Below, one piece after another: positions 21,453 through 30,323 of a stretch of 64,000 bases of DNA. The notes under the pieces are model-generated. The model had not been told where the DNA came from. It searched no databases and saw only the letters and a program-made list of their open reading frames with translations. Each line of letters starts with the position of its first letter. Position 1 is the first letter of the stretch. Both the position numbers and the translations under genes were made by a program. The stretch is from Flavobacterium hydatis. GTDB taxonomy: Bacteria > Bacteroidota > Bacteroidia > Flavobacteriales > Flavobacteriaceae. The stretch is from assembly GCF_000737695.1 (NCBI RefSeq), contig NZ_JPRM01000011.1, forward strand, positions 1 to 64,000, written 5' to 3'.

Positions 21453-22196
21453 TTATTTCTTCCAGTTAAGTTGCAGTGCAAAGCAAGATTTATCGCCTTT
21501 TGTAATGCTGAAAGTTGTATTTTCTTCGGTTTCGCTTTCGTGTATTACAACAGCATCGTTTAAGGATAATTCTTTTAAGAAATTCATTTCGAAACTTTCT
21601 ATTTCTTGATTCAGAATATGTTTTGGGTCTACATGATCCAAACACCATTCTAGATATTTTACATTATTGGCATGATTTACAATATCTAAGTCAGATAGAT
21701 AAACTGTTTTCTCAAAAACAGATTCTTTTTCGGGATGGATATTAATCTTTGAGAAACCTTCTTTTGTGGCTCTGTTATCTGGATATAACTCAAAATGATC
21801 ATACGGAAGGGCTAATCCTTCTGGACGACGTGCTTTGGTATTAAAAACAGCCCAGAATGTCTCGCTACCAATTATTTTTTTGCCGTTTACATACATTTCT
21901 AATGCACGCACAGAACGTGAGTTTTCAAGACTATTAATCCATGTTTTTACCGTTACTACATCTTGCCATTTAGGCAAAGCAGTAACTTCTACACGCATTC
22001 GGCTTAAAACCCAAGCTTGGTCGAATTCTTGCATATCTGTAAAACTAATTCCTCCAACTTCTGAGTGGGCTGCGGCTGTTAGTTGTAAAAGATTGCACAT
22101 ATCGGTATATTTCAAATATCCATTTGGGGTACATTGTGTAAAGTTGATTTCCCAGTCTTTGCTTAATACAGACGTGAAATTTGGTGAGATTGGCAT
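21453..22196 (-). CDS. Acyl-ACP thioesterase family protein
   Basis: 247 residues, tandem hot-dog fold of the FatA/FatB family. The first hot dog contains AAAHSEVGG and WVLSRMRVEV, the second the DLDIVNHANNVKYLEW segment. In plant and many bacterial members the active site reads D-x-N-x-H; here it is D171-I-V-N-H175, so Asn sits one place nearer to His. This may be a family variant. It would release fatty acids from ACP in the cytosol. It lies 12 bases after miaA on the same strand. Confidence 0.88.
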   Translation of the reverse strand: MPISPNFTSVLSKDWEINFTQCTPNGYLKYTDMCNLLQLTAAAHSEVGGISFTDMQEFDQAWVLSRMRVEVTALPKWQDVVTVKTWINSLENSRSVRALEMYVNGKKIIGSETFWAVFNTKARRPEGLALPYDHFELYPDNRATKEGFSKINIHPEKESVFEKTVYLSDLDIVNHANNVKYLEWCLDHVDPKHILNQEIESFEMNFLKELSLNDAVVIHESETEENTTFSITKGDKSCFALQLNWKK

Positions 22197-22208
22197 GAGT
22201 CCTTTATC

Positions 22209-23132
22209 TTATTTTTTTATACTTTCTTCGATGAAGTTTATTATCTCATTTTTTGGAGTGAGATAATCAAACCACTTTGTGTTTTCATTACGCTTAAACC
22301 AAGTTAACTGACGTTTTGAAAAGCGTCGGGTGTTTTTCTTGATTTCTTCGATTGCAAATGGCAACGTAAATTCTTCATCAAAATAACTGAATAATTCTCG
22401 ATATCCCACCGTTTGTAGCGCATTTAACGCTTTATTAGGATAGAGTCCTTGTGCTTCGTCTAGTAAGCCTTGGTTAATCATGATATCGACGCGTTGGTTT
22501 ATTCGGTCGTAAATTACAGCTCTGTCGGCTTCTAAACCAATAAGAATAGGAGTGAAGTTTCGATTGTTCTTTTTCTGGTTTAGGAAAGAAGAATAAGGTT
22601 TTCCTGTACCTAAGCATACTTCGACAAAACGCATCATTCGTTGCGGGTTTTGCAGCGTTTGCGGATTTTCGATTGTTAGTTTATCGTAGTAAGCAGTGTC
22701 TAGTTGCTGTAATTGTTCTTGTAAATAGGTAATACCGTTTTGTTCGTATTCTTGTGCTATTTGCTCGCGTATTGTAGCATCTATTTCGGGAAATTCATCA
22801 AATCCTTTTAGTACTGCATCTACATACAATCCTGAACCACCTACAAGGATTACATAATCATTGTGTTGGAATAGTTCTGCTAGTTTGGTTATAGCTTCTT
22901 TTTCGTAATCGCCTACAGTATAGTTTTCGAAGATGGATATATTCTGGATAAAATGATGTTTTGCGGCTTGTAATTCGTCTTGATTGGGTACAGCTGTACC
23001 AATTGTCATTTCTTTGAAAAACTGACGGCTATCGCATGATATTATCTCACATTTAAAATGTTGTGCTAACGCGATGCTTAAGGTTGTTTTACCTATAGCT
23101 GTTGGTCCGACGATGGTGATTAAGTATTTCAT
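22209..23132 (-). CDS. miaA: tRNA dimethylallyltransferase MiaA
   Basis: 307 residues, standard length. The P-loop is GPTAIGKTTLS near the N-terminus; SCDSRQFF and the GGSGLYVDA motif bind substrate, and the C-terminus carries the RRFSKRQLTWF tRNA-binding motif. It prenylates A37 in tRNAs that read codons beginning with U. It is followed by the thioesterase gene. Confidence 0.97.
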   Translation of the reverse strand: MKYLITIVGPTAIGKTTLSIALAQHFKCEIISCDSRQFFKEMTIGTAVPNQDELQAAKHHFIQNISIFENYTVGDYEKEAITKLAELFQHNDYVILVGGSGLYVDAVLKGFDEFPEIDATIREQIAQEYEQNGITYLQEQLQQLDTAYYDKLTIENPQTLQNPQRMMRFVEVCLGTGKPYSSFLNQKKNNRNFTPILIGLEADRAVIYDRINQRVDIMINQGLLDEAQGLYPNKALNALQTVGYRELFSYFDEEFTLPFAIEEIKKNTRRFSKRQLTWFKRNENTKWFDYLTPKNEIINFIEESIKK

Positions 23133-23187
23133 ATTTTTTAGCCCAGATGGAAATGAAAACCCCGGACGTATATTTGTTTATTTTTTT

Positions 23188-23222
23188 TGGTATAAAAGAG
23201 CGACTTTACGAAGCTCCTTTTT
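23188..23222 (-). terminator. Possible terminator downstream of the potassium channel gene
   Basis: On the minus strand AAAAGGAGC and GCTCTTTT flank an 11-base loop; the stem is imperfect. Confidence 0.4.
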
Positions 23223-23286
23223 TGCCTTAAAAAAATTGCAAATATAAGGAGGAGTTGTAATGTACAGCTGGAAATGGCTTCATAAA

Positions 23287-24126
23287 TTAATTATCGGGTA
23301 ATGTCTCGCCACATTCGTAGCAATATTTTGCATTATCAAAATGGACTTGTGAGTTGCATTTTGTGCATTTCTTTTTAGTGCTGATAGAATTGTTTTTTAG
23401 GCTGCTTTTTGCAAATTCAGCAGTTACGATTCCTGTAGGAACGGCAATAATTCCGTAACCCATTATCATTACTAACGAGGCTAAAAATTGTCCTAATGGC
23501 GAGGCTGGTGAGATATCGCCATAACCTACGGTTGTTAGGGTTACGATAGCCCAGTAAATACCCATAGGAATGCTGGTAAAACCGCTTTCTTTGCCTTCGA
23601 CTACGTACATTAAGGAGCCAATAATTATGGCGCTAATTACTACGAAATAGATAAAAACTAAGATTTTTTCTTTACTAGCTTCCATCGCTTCCCGCAGCTG
23701 TAAGGATTGTTGGGAGATTTGTGGTATATGCAAAATCTTGAACAATCGGAAGAATCGTAAAACTCTTACGATGGTTAAAACATTTGTGGCTGGGAAAAAT
23801 ATCGATAAATACATGGGTAATATCGCCATTAAATCGATAATTCCGTAAAAGCTAAATACGTATTTTACAGGTTTTTGTATCGAAATAACACGCAGAATAA
23901 ACTCTATTGTAAAGAATACTGTGATTATCCACTCGCAAATAAGAAGTTGTGTATGGTATTTTTGATTGATTCCCTCTACGGTATCCATCATGACCAATAA
24001 TACGCTTAATAAAATAAGTCCTAAAAGTACCAAATCGAATAAGCGTCCTAAAACGGTATTAGTACCATAAAGGATGATTTGGGTTTTTTGCCTAAAAAGG
24101 TCGTATTTTGATTTAATTCTTGTCAT
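23287..24126 (-). CDS. Voltage-gated-type potassium channel with C-terminal zinc ribbon
   Basis: 279 residues. Six membrane segments with an S4-like helix carrying regularly spaced arginines (RVLRFFRLFK, about 120-132), a pore loop with the potassium filter TTVGYGD (about 198-204), and a cytoplasmic tail ending in a small zinc ribbon (CTKC...CYEC, about 253-275). It would conduct K+ across the inner membrane as a tetramer. The zinc ribbon is an extra module whose role is unknown. Confidence 0.92.
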   Translation of the reverse strand: MTRIKSKYDLFRQKTQIILYGTNTVLGRLFDLVLLGLILLSVLLVMMDTVEGINQKYHTQLLICEWIITVFFTIEFILRVISIQKPVKYVFSFYGIIDLMAILPMYLSIFFPATNVLTIVRVLRFFRLFKILHIPQISQQSLQLREAMEASKEKILVFIYFVVISAIIIGSLMYVVEGKESGFTSIPMGIYWAIVTLTTVGYGDISPASPLGQFLASLVMIMGYGIIAVPTGIVTAEFAKSSLKNNSISTKKKCTKCNSQVHFDNAKYCYECGETLPDN

Positions 24127-24156
24127 ATCTGCGAAGATACTGAAAGTTAATATGTA

Positions 24157-25518
24157 TTAAAAATGAATTACTTTTAATGATTTACTTTTTCTCATGTAAT
24201 TCTGAATTATACTTTTGGCATCGCGATTGTTTTGCATCGGGATTATAATATTTTTCAGAATTTCGATGTTGGTAATCTGATAATTTAAATCATAAAAAGC
24301 ATAACCTTTATAAACGCCATTTTCTATTAATATTGCGCTGCGCTCGTTTATAGTTCGGCCACGATCTATTAAAATCATGTTTTTGTTTTCGAAACTATAA
24401 TCGGTAATAAAATTTTGAACTCTCGCATTATATTCTTCGGGAGTAACTTCTCCTATACAAGCGCCGTCACATTCTTTTATTTTATATTGAAAACATTCTT
24501 TTTTGGTTTGATACAAACCAGTAAGTTTTTGGCACAATTTGTATTTATCGGTGATAAAAAATAGTGCATTTTTTCCTTCTTGCAGGCTTCCGTAGGATGT
24601 AATTTCTTTTTTACGTCCGTCGGTTTTCTGAAGTTTTAAGTTTAAATATCCTTTTTTATCTTTTTCGGCATATAAGGAAAGCGGAAATATAGTTTTTTTC
24701 TGCGAACGATTGTATTTGGGTTTGTTGACTTTTATTTCTTCGCTTTCTTTTAAAAGTGCAATAAGTTCGCTTCCGGTTTCTTCATAAGTTACAGTAAATA
24801 CTTCGGCTTGTATTTTTTTGCTTTTGATATTTGTTCCTGTAAAATGCTGATTGATGCGTTTTTTTATATTTCGGCTTTTGCCAATGTATATTAAACTTCC
24901 GTTTTCGTTATGAATGTAATATACACCTGTTTTTGTTGGTGCTTGAGCTACGAGATCTAATAATTTTGGCGCAATCCCTTTTTCGACTTCGAGTTTTATG
25001 AAATCTTTTATGATTGTTTTCTCAGTATCTTTTTCCAGTAGCATTTTAAACAACTTTACCGTTGCCATGGCATCGCCATTGGCGCGGTGTCTGTCGGCCA
25101 TTGGGATTCCGAGTGCGCGAACTAGTTTTCCTAAACTATAGGAAGGTTGCTCGGGAATTAATTTTTTGGCAAGTTCTACTGTACAAAGGGTTTTAGCTTC
25201 GAAATCATAACCTAAACGACGAAATTCGGTGCGTAAGATTCTGTAGTCAAAAGACGCATTATGTGCAACGATAACACAATCTGAAGTGATTTCGATAATT
25301 CGTTTAGCAACTTCAAAAAATTTTGGAGCCGAACGTAACATTGCATTGCTAATACCCGTAAGTTTTACTACAAATGGCTGAATAGGAATTTCAGGATTCA
25401 CCAGACTAATGAATTGGTCGATTACCTCATGACCATCAAATTTATAGATAGCAATTTCGGTAATTCCTTCTTCATTAAACTGTCCTCCAGTTGTTTCTAT
25501 GTCTAGTATTGCGTACAT
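24157..25518 (-). CDS. DnaQ-like exonuclease fused to a GIY-YIG nuclease domain
   Basis: 453 residues from the ATG at 25518; an upstream ATG at 25536 would add six residues ahead of the exonuclease core. The N-terminal DEDDh exonuclease (1-170) has DIETTGG, HNASFDYRIL and HRANGDA. A GIY-YIG domain of the UvrC type follows (about 195-280) with GVYYIHNENGS, IYIGKS and NIKKRINQHF. The C-terminal 170 residues contain cysteines (CQK, CFQYKIKECDGACIGE) as in UvrC/Cho proteins. The fusion suggests DNA repair nuclease activity, similar to proteins annotated as DNA polymerase III epsilon-like. Confidence 0.9.
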   Translation of the reverse strand: MYAILDIETTGGQFNEEGITEIAIYKFDGHEVIDQFISLVNPEIPIQPFVVKLTGISNAMLRSAPKFFEVAKRIIEITSDCVIVAHNASFDYRILRTEFRRLGYDFEAKTLCTVELAKKLIPEQPSYSLGKLVRALGIPMADRHRANGDAMATVKLFKMLLEKDTEKTIIKDFIKLEVEKGIAPKLLDLVAQAPTKTGVYYIHNENGSLIYIGKSRNIKKRINQHFTGTNIKSKKIQAEVFTVTYEETGSELIALLKESEEIKVNKPKYNRSQKKTIFPLSLYAEKDKKGYLNLKLQKTDGRKKEITSYGSLQEGKNALFFITDKYKLCQKLTGLYQTKKECFQYKIKECDGACIGEVTPEEYNARVQNFITDYSFENKNMILIDRGRTINERSAILIENGVYKGYAFYDLNYQITNIEILKNIIIPMQNNRDAKSIIQNYMRKSKSLKVIHF

Positions 25519-25597
25519 TATCAATGTCAATTTCAAAAATCAATTTCAATATCAAAGTCAATAACAATTATTAAAATTACTATTGGCATTGTGATTG

Positions 25598-25951
25598 TTA
25601 TTGACTGTTTTTATTTATTATCATTTTTGATGAAATTGCAATAAGTTGTTCTACTTCAATTAGAAGTTTGTTTCTTTTATCGTTATCACCTTCTTTAATA
25701 TAATTCAGAATTTTTAATGAGTTTCTTGATTCTTTCAACTCTTTTGCTACTAATGAAACTTTAAAAATAAAGTCTTTATTAGTAATTGTAGCTTGGGCTT
25801 CTCCAAAATTTAAGGAGGCACTTCCTGATGATCTGATTAATTGATTTTTATAATATTCATTTTCAAATAATTTATCCAATTGCCTTGTAAAGAAAATACA
25901 TTCTCCTGCAAAACGAACTAATCTATCTTCAAAATTGAATATTTTTTCCAT
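25598..25951 (-). CDS. Four-helix-bundle protein of the S23 (rRNA intervening sequence) family
   Basis: 117 residues, all-helical, with the family signature FEDRLVRFAGECIFF and a LIRSSGSASLNFGEAQA segment. Such proteins were first noticed inside 23S rRNA insertions but most copies, as here, stand alone; the function is unknown. It lies between the exonuclease and YggS genes, same strand, with short spacers, and a start ATG at 25951. Confidence 0.88.
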   Translation of the reverse strand: MEKIFNFEDRLVRFAGECIFFTRQLDKLFENEYYKNQLIRSSGSASLNFGEAQATITNKDFIFKVSLVAKELKESRNSLKILNYIKEGDNDKRNKLLIEVEQLIAISSKMIINKNSQ

Positions 25952-25990
25952 TAAGCATTGATTTTTGCAATTGATATTGATTTTTGAAAT

Positions 25991-26653
25991 CTATCGTCCT
26001 CCAAATATACTACTTCCAATTCGAACCATGGTACTACCACATTCTATTGCAAGTTGGTAATCTCCAGACATTCCCATTGAAACAGTATTTAGGTTACAAT
26101 TTACAGTTTTTGTAGCTTGTAAAGAGTCAAAAATAGACTTTAAATGTGTGAATTCTTTTTTTATCTGGTTTTGATTTTCGGTAAAAGTTGCCATTCCCAT
26201 TAAACCCAAAATTTGGATATTTTTCAGATTATGAAAATCTTCTGAAGCTAGGAGTAATGCAAGTTCTTTTTCGTCAAGGCCAAATTTTGTTTCTTCTTCG
26301 GCAATATGTATTTGAAGCAGGCAATCAATAACGCGGTTATTCTTTAGTGCTTGTTTGTCTATTTCCTGTAATAATTTTAAACTATCTACGCCATGAATTA
26401 AGCTTACAAACGGTGCCATAAATTTTACTTTATTCGTTTGTACGTGCCCAATCATGTGCCATTGGATGTCTTTTGGCATTTCTTCCCATTTATCTGTCAT
26501 TTCCTGGATTTTATTTTCTCCAAAAATGCGTTGACCAGCTTCGTAGGCTTCCATTAAATCAGTAACTGGTTTGGTTTTAGAAACCGCAACAAGGGTTACA
26601 TGTTCTGGAATAGTCGATTTTATCTGGACTAAGTTTTGCTTTATTGAATTCAT
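25991..26653 (-). CDS. YggS family PLP-binding protein
   Basis: 220 residues. The PLP-binding Lys is Lys26 in VAVSKTKP; FGENKIQE, WHMIGHVQTNK, MGMSGDY and VRIGSSIFG are the rest of the family pattern. These proteins keep pyridoxal phosphate homeostasis and have no known catalytic reaction. The start overlaps the stop of the upstream unknown gene by 4 bases (ATGA arrangement). Confidence 0.96.
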   Translation of the reverse strand: MNSIKQNLVQIKSTIPEHVTLVAVSKTKPVTDLMEAYEAGQRIFGENKIQEMTDKWEEMPKDIQWHMIGHVQTNKVKFMAPFVSLIHGVDSLKLLQEIDKQALKNNRVIDCLLQIHIAEEETKFGLDEKELALLLASEDFHNLKNIQILGLMGMATFTENQNQIKKEFTHLKSIFDSLQATKTVNCNLNTVSMGMSGDYQLAIECGSTMVRIGSSIFGGR

Positions 26654-27237
26654 TTTTTATTGTAAATCTTAAGTATGTCCTTATTTTTATTGATAATCCA
26701 ATATTTATAATCAAATAAAAAGACAGTTTTAATGACTTTTATTTTGTTTAATTCTGAAATGCTAATATTGAGTGAGTCAGATGTTTCCTTTTTTTTATTT
26801 TCGCTTCTGGTGATTTTTACTTTTACATAACTAAGCGTATCTGCTAAATAATAAAATTGCCCATTTATAATCTCAGAATTTGAGTTTTTATAATTAATCT
26901 TCTCACGATAGTTCGCTTTTATTAGTTTCAAATATTTATCAGAATCATATTTTTTTTGTTCTGCATTTGACAACTTATTATAGTTTACTTTGTTAAAATC
27001 AAGTGTGTAAAGACTATAGGTGAAACTTCCATTTCCATTGATTACTGTTCTGTCTTTTTTGGATTTACTTTCTACTTTAGAATTTATTTTTCCTCCTGAA
27101 GAGATATATGGTCCATTTGTGCTAGAGATGCTATCAATTTCATTTGTTGTAAATAGTTTATCAGAATCTATTTTTATGTTTTGAGAAATACAAATTGCTG
27201 TTGCAAAATGAACAAAAAATAAAAGTAGATTCTTCAT
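26650..27237 (-). CDS. Exported protein of unknown function
   Basis: 195 residues with an N-terminal signal peptide (hydrophobic, ending near CISQN) and a lysine/asparagine/serine-rich body with beta-strand character (GNGSFTYSLYTLDF). I do not recognise a family. It is packed between hbd (3 bases upstream) and the YggS gene (4-base overlap downstream), so it is very likely a translated member of that operon. It is probably periplasmic or surface-bound. Confidence 0.75.
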   Translation of the reverse strand: MKNLLLFFVHFATAICISQNIKIDSDKLFTTNEIDSISSTNGPYISSGGKINSKVESKSKKDRTVINGNGSFTYSLYTLDFNKVNYNKLSNAEQKKYDSDKYLKLIKANYREKINYKNSNSEIINGQFYYLADTLSYVKVKITRSENKKKETSDSLNISISELNKIKVIKTVFLFDYKYWIINKNKDILKIYNKK

Positions 27238-27240
27238 ATT

Positions 27241-28128
27241 TTAAATAAATTGCTTCGAAATTTTCTCTGCTTTTTTGCTTTCACTGTAATCATAGAATCC
27301 TTCGCCAGATTTCACTCCTAATTTTCCTGCGCGTACCATATTTACTAATAATGGACATGGAGCGTATTTAGGATTTTTGAAACCGTCGTACATTACATTT
27401 AAAATGGCCAAACATACGTCAAGACCAATAAAATCTGCTAATTGTAATGGTCCCATTGGGTGTCCCATTCCTAGTTTCATTACAGTATCTATTTCGTAAA
27501 CGCCAGCAACTTTATTATATAACGTTTCGATTGCTTCGTTTAGCATAGGCATTAAAATTCTGTTTGCCACAAAACCTGGGTAATCGTTTACTTCAACTGG
27601 AGTTTTACCTAATTTTACAGATAAGTCCATGATGATTTTGGTAACTTCATCGCTAGTATTGTATCCGCGAATAATTTCTACCAATTTCATAATTGGCACA
27701 GGATTCATAAAGTGCATCCCGATAACACGCTCTGGATGTGCTACAACAGCTCCGATTTGTGTTATAGAAATAGACGAAGTATTAGTAGCTAAAATAGTAT
27801 TGTGCGAACAAGCTTCGTTTAATTGTTTGAAAATATTTAGTTTTAAATCAATGTTTTCGGTAGCAGCTTCTACAACTAAATCTACTCCTACAACACCATC
27901 TTTAATATCGGTATAAGTAATAATATTAGTTATTGTTTTAGCTTTTTCTTCTTCAGTAATACTTCCTTTTGCAAGCATTCTGTCTAGATTAGCGGCAATT
28001 GTTGCCATTCCTTTATCTAATGATTTTTCGGAAACATCTATTAGTTTTACTACAAAACCACTTTGTGCAAACGTATGAGCGATTCCGTTACCCATTGTTC
28101 CTGCACCGATTACAGCTATTGTTTTCAT
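27241..28128 (-). CDS. hbd: 3-hydroxybutyryl-CoA dehydrogenase
   Basis: 295 residues. The N-terminal Rossmann motif is GAGTMGNGIA; NTSSISIT and the catalytic HFMNPVPIM (His in the H-E dyad, with the Glu in KLVEI) are present, and the C-terminal domain has GHPMGPLQLAD. It oxidises 3-hydroxyacyl-CoA with NAD+ in fatty acid degradation or butyrate/leucine-type metabolism. It is cytosolic and heads the group that continues with the unknown gene and YggS. Confidence 0.95.
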   Translation of the reverse strand: MKTIAVIGAGTMGNGIAHTFAQSGFVVKLIDVSEKSLDKGMATIAANLDRMLAKGSITEEEKAKTITNIITYTDIKDGVVGVDLVVEAATENIDLKLNIFKQLNEACSHNTILATNTSSISITQIGAVVAHPERVIGMHFMNPVPIMKLVEIIRGYNTSDEVTKIIMDLSVKLGKTPVEVNDYPGFVANRILMPMLNEAIETLYNKVAGVYEIDTVMKLGMGHPMGPLQLADFIGLDVCLAILNVMYDGFKNPKYAPCPLLVNMVRAGKLGVKSGEGFYDYSESKKAEKISKQFI

Positions 28129-28155
28129 ATTGTTTAAGTACTATATTTTATAATT

Positions 28156-28197
28156 TTAGCCACAAACTCACAAATTAATTCGTGAATTTATGGCTAA
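28156..28197. repeat. Long hairpin repeat between hbd and the oxidoreductase gene
   Basis: An imperfect 42-base palindrome, with arms starting TTAGCCACAAACTCAC and ending GTGAATTTATGGCTAA around AATTAATT. A run of nine T follows on the plus strand, so it would not act as a classical terminator for the minus-strand genes. Confidence 0.6.
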
Positions 28198-28215
28198 CTT
28201 TTTTTTTAGATTATT

Positions 28216-29181
28216 TTATTTGTTAAAACAGTCAATAATTTGGTAAGCTACTCTTAAAGCATCTGTTGCTTGTTCTAGAGTTACAACTGGAGCTGTATTT
28301 GTATTGATTGCATTTGCAAAAGACTCTAATTCATCAAGAATTGCGTTGTTTTGCTCTACATCTGGATTTGTAAAATAAATTTGTTTTTTTACTCCTTCTG
28401 CATTTTGCAAAATCATATCAAAATCTCCTGGAATTTCAGGCGCATCTTTCATACGAACAACCTCACATTTTTTTTCTAAAAAGTCAACTGAAATATAAGC
28501 GTCTCTCTGGAAAAAACGTGTTTTACGCATGTTTTTCATCGAAATTCTGCTTGCAGTTAAATTTGCAACACAACCATTTTCGAATTCAATTCGAGCATTG
28601 GCAATATCTGGAGTGTCACTAATTACTGAAACTCCACTGGCATTAATGCTTTTTACTTTAGATTTTACAACACTTAAAATTGCGTCGATATCATGAATCA
28701 TCAAATCTAAAACTACAGGAACATCTGTACCACGAGGATTAAATTCGGCTAAACGATGTGTTTCTATAAACATCGGATTTTCAATCATATTTTTTGTTGC
28801 TGTGAATGCTGGATTAAAGCGTTCAACATGACCAACTTGACCTTTTACGTTATATTCTTTTGCTAAAGCAATAATTTCTTCAGCTTCTTCAACAGTATTC
28901 GAAATGGGTTTTTCGATAAATATATGTTTTCCTGATTTTATGGCAACTTTGGCACATTTATAATGTGATAATGTTGGGGTTACAATATCAATTACGTCTA
29001 CAGCATGTATTAATTTGGCAATTGTATTGAAATTTTTATAACCGAATTCTTTGGAAATTTTCTCGGCGTTTTCTTGATTTTGGTCATAAAAACCAACTAA
29101 TTCATATTTATCAGATTGTTGTAATAAACGTAAATGTATTTTACCTAAGTGACCAGCACCTAAAACTCCTACTTTTAACAT
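28216..29181 (-). CDS. Gfo/Idh/MocA family oxidoreductase
   Basis: 321 residues. N-terminal NAD(P)-binding GAGHLGKIHLRLL, then the conserved EKPISNT that contributes the catalytic lysine, and DLMIHDID with the family histidine. Members act on sugars, inositols or biliverdin-like substrates; the substrate here cannot be read from the sequence. It is the most upstream gene of the reverse block. A TAnnTTTG box on the minus strand (29198-29205) is a possible promoter. Confidence 0.92.
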   Translation of the reverse strand: MLKVGVLGAGHLGKIHLRLLQQSDKYELVGFYDQNQENAEKISKEFGYKNFNTIAKLIHAVDVIDIVTPTLSHYKCAKVAIKSGKHIFIEKPISNTVEEAEEIIALAKEYNVKGQVGHVERFNPAFTATKNMIENPMFIETHRLAEFNPRGTDVPVVLDLMIHDIDAILSVVKSKVKSINASGVSVISDTPDIANARIEFENGCVANLTASRISMKNMRKTRFFQRDAYISVDFLEKKCEVVRMKDAPEIPGDFDMILQNAEGVKKQIYFTNPDVEQNNAILDELESFANAINTNTAPVVTLEQATDALRVAYQIIDCFNK

Positions 29182-29324
29182 GAGAATGTATTTTTAACAA
29201 AAATATAATTTATTTGTTGAAAGTGAAAGTGAATGCTTTAAAGTTTTAGTAATTTAATATTTAAGAATCAATATTTGAATTACTATTTACTTTCTTATTT
29301 TTACCAAAATTAAAAGAACAAACA

Positions 29325-29966
29325 TTGAAAGACACTGCCAAACATCAAGGACTTCGGAATCAATTAGTAAGCACTTTGCAACAAAAGGGAATTACCGATA
29401 AAGCTGTTTTGGAAGCGATAAAAAAAATCCCAAGACACCTTTTTTTGAACTCTAGCTTTGAAGATTATGCTTATCAGGACAAGGCTTTCCCGATTGGTGC
29501 GGGGCAAACTATTTCTCAACCTTACACTGTTGCGTTTCAATCGCAGCTTTTAGAAGTTAAAAAAGATCATAAAGTATTAGAAATTGGTACTGGGTCAGGA
29601 TATCAAACAGCAGTATTATATATGTTGGGAGCCAAGGTATTTAGTGTCGAAAGACAAAATGAGCTTTTTAAAACAACATCTGTTTTATTTCCTAAATTAG
29701 GAATTCGTCCGAAACACCTTTCATTTGGAGATGGTTATAAAGGATTGCCTACTTATGCGCCATTTGATAGTATAATTGTAACTGCTGGTGCGCCATTTAT
29801 TCCGCAACCATTAATGGCACAGTTAAAAATAGGAGGAAGGTTAGTCATTCCGCTAGGAGAAGACGTTCAGATTATGACGTTATTAATTCGTAAAAACGAA
29901 ACACAATTTGAAAAACATGAGTTTGGAGAATTTAGATTCGTTCCTTTATTAGAAGATAAAAACTAA
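29325..29966 (+). CDS. pcm: Protein-L-isoaspartate O-methyltransferase
   Basis: 213 residues starting at a TTG; the residues after it (KDTAKHQGLRNQLV) begin the conserved family sequence and no ATG is available nearby. Motifs GAGQTISQPYTVAFQ and LEIGTGSGYQTA (SAM-binding) are intact. It repairs isoaspartyl residues in aged proteins. It stands divergent from the oxidoreductase and probably alone, with a repeat-rich gap downstream. Confidence 0.93.
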   Translation: MKDTAKHQGLRNQLVSTLQQKGITDKAVLEAIKKIPRHLFLNSSFEDYAYQDKAFPIGAGQTISQPYTVAFQSQLLEVKKDHKVLEIGTGSGYQTAVLYMLGAKVFSVERQNELFKTTSVLFPKLGIRPKHLSFGDGYKGLPTYAPFDSIIVTAGAPFIPQPLMAQLKIGGRLVIPLGEDVQIMTLLIRKNETQFEKHEFGEFRFVPLLEDKN

Positions 29967-30002
29967 AATATTTTTTGGTGTTGTTAACCAAAGAATAAAG
30001 AA

Positions 30003-30293
30003 TTTTACCATTAAGAAATTAAGTTTTATAAAGCTTTAAATTTTTTAATGGTTTTTTTATGTCCCAAATTTACTTCGTCTGTTTTTTTTAAGTGCTTATA
30101 TTTAGTGTTTTGTAGATTTAGATTGCCTATAATGGACGCAGATGACACGGATTTACTTATGTAAAGACGCGGATAAAAACGGATTTTTTATATTATAAAA
30201 AGTAAATCTGTGTTCTTCTTTTACAGATTTACTTTATCTGTATGACTTTCATTTACATTAAACTTAATTTTTCTTAATCTCTTAATGGTAAAA
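30003..30293. repeat. Terminal-inverted-repeat element of about 290 bases (MITE-like)
   Basis: The ends, TTTTACCATTAAGAAATTAAG (positions 30003-30023) and the reverse complement of 30273-30293, match at 20 of 21 places. The interior holds paired ACGCAGATGACACGGATTT-type and AAATCTGTGTTCTTC-type segments, which resemble sequences at 46079-46305. No coding sequence of note. This fills the gap between pcm and the XRE-Fic gene. Confidence 0.6.
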
Positions 30294-30323
30294 AAATAAA
30301 TGTTTAAAAATTTGATAAAGCAA

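Noticed and set aside
25598..25951. rRNA intervening sequence
   Set aside because: The S23-type gene is not in a 23S rRNA gene; no rRNA sequence is nearby.
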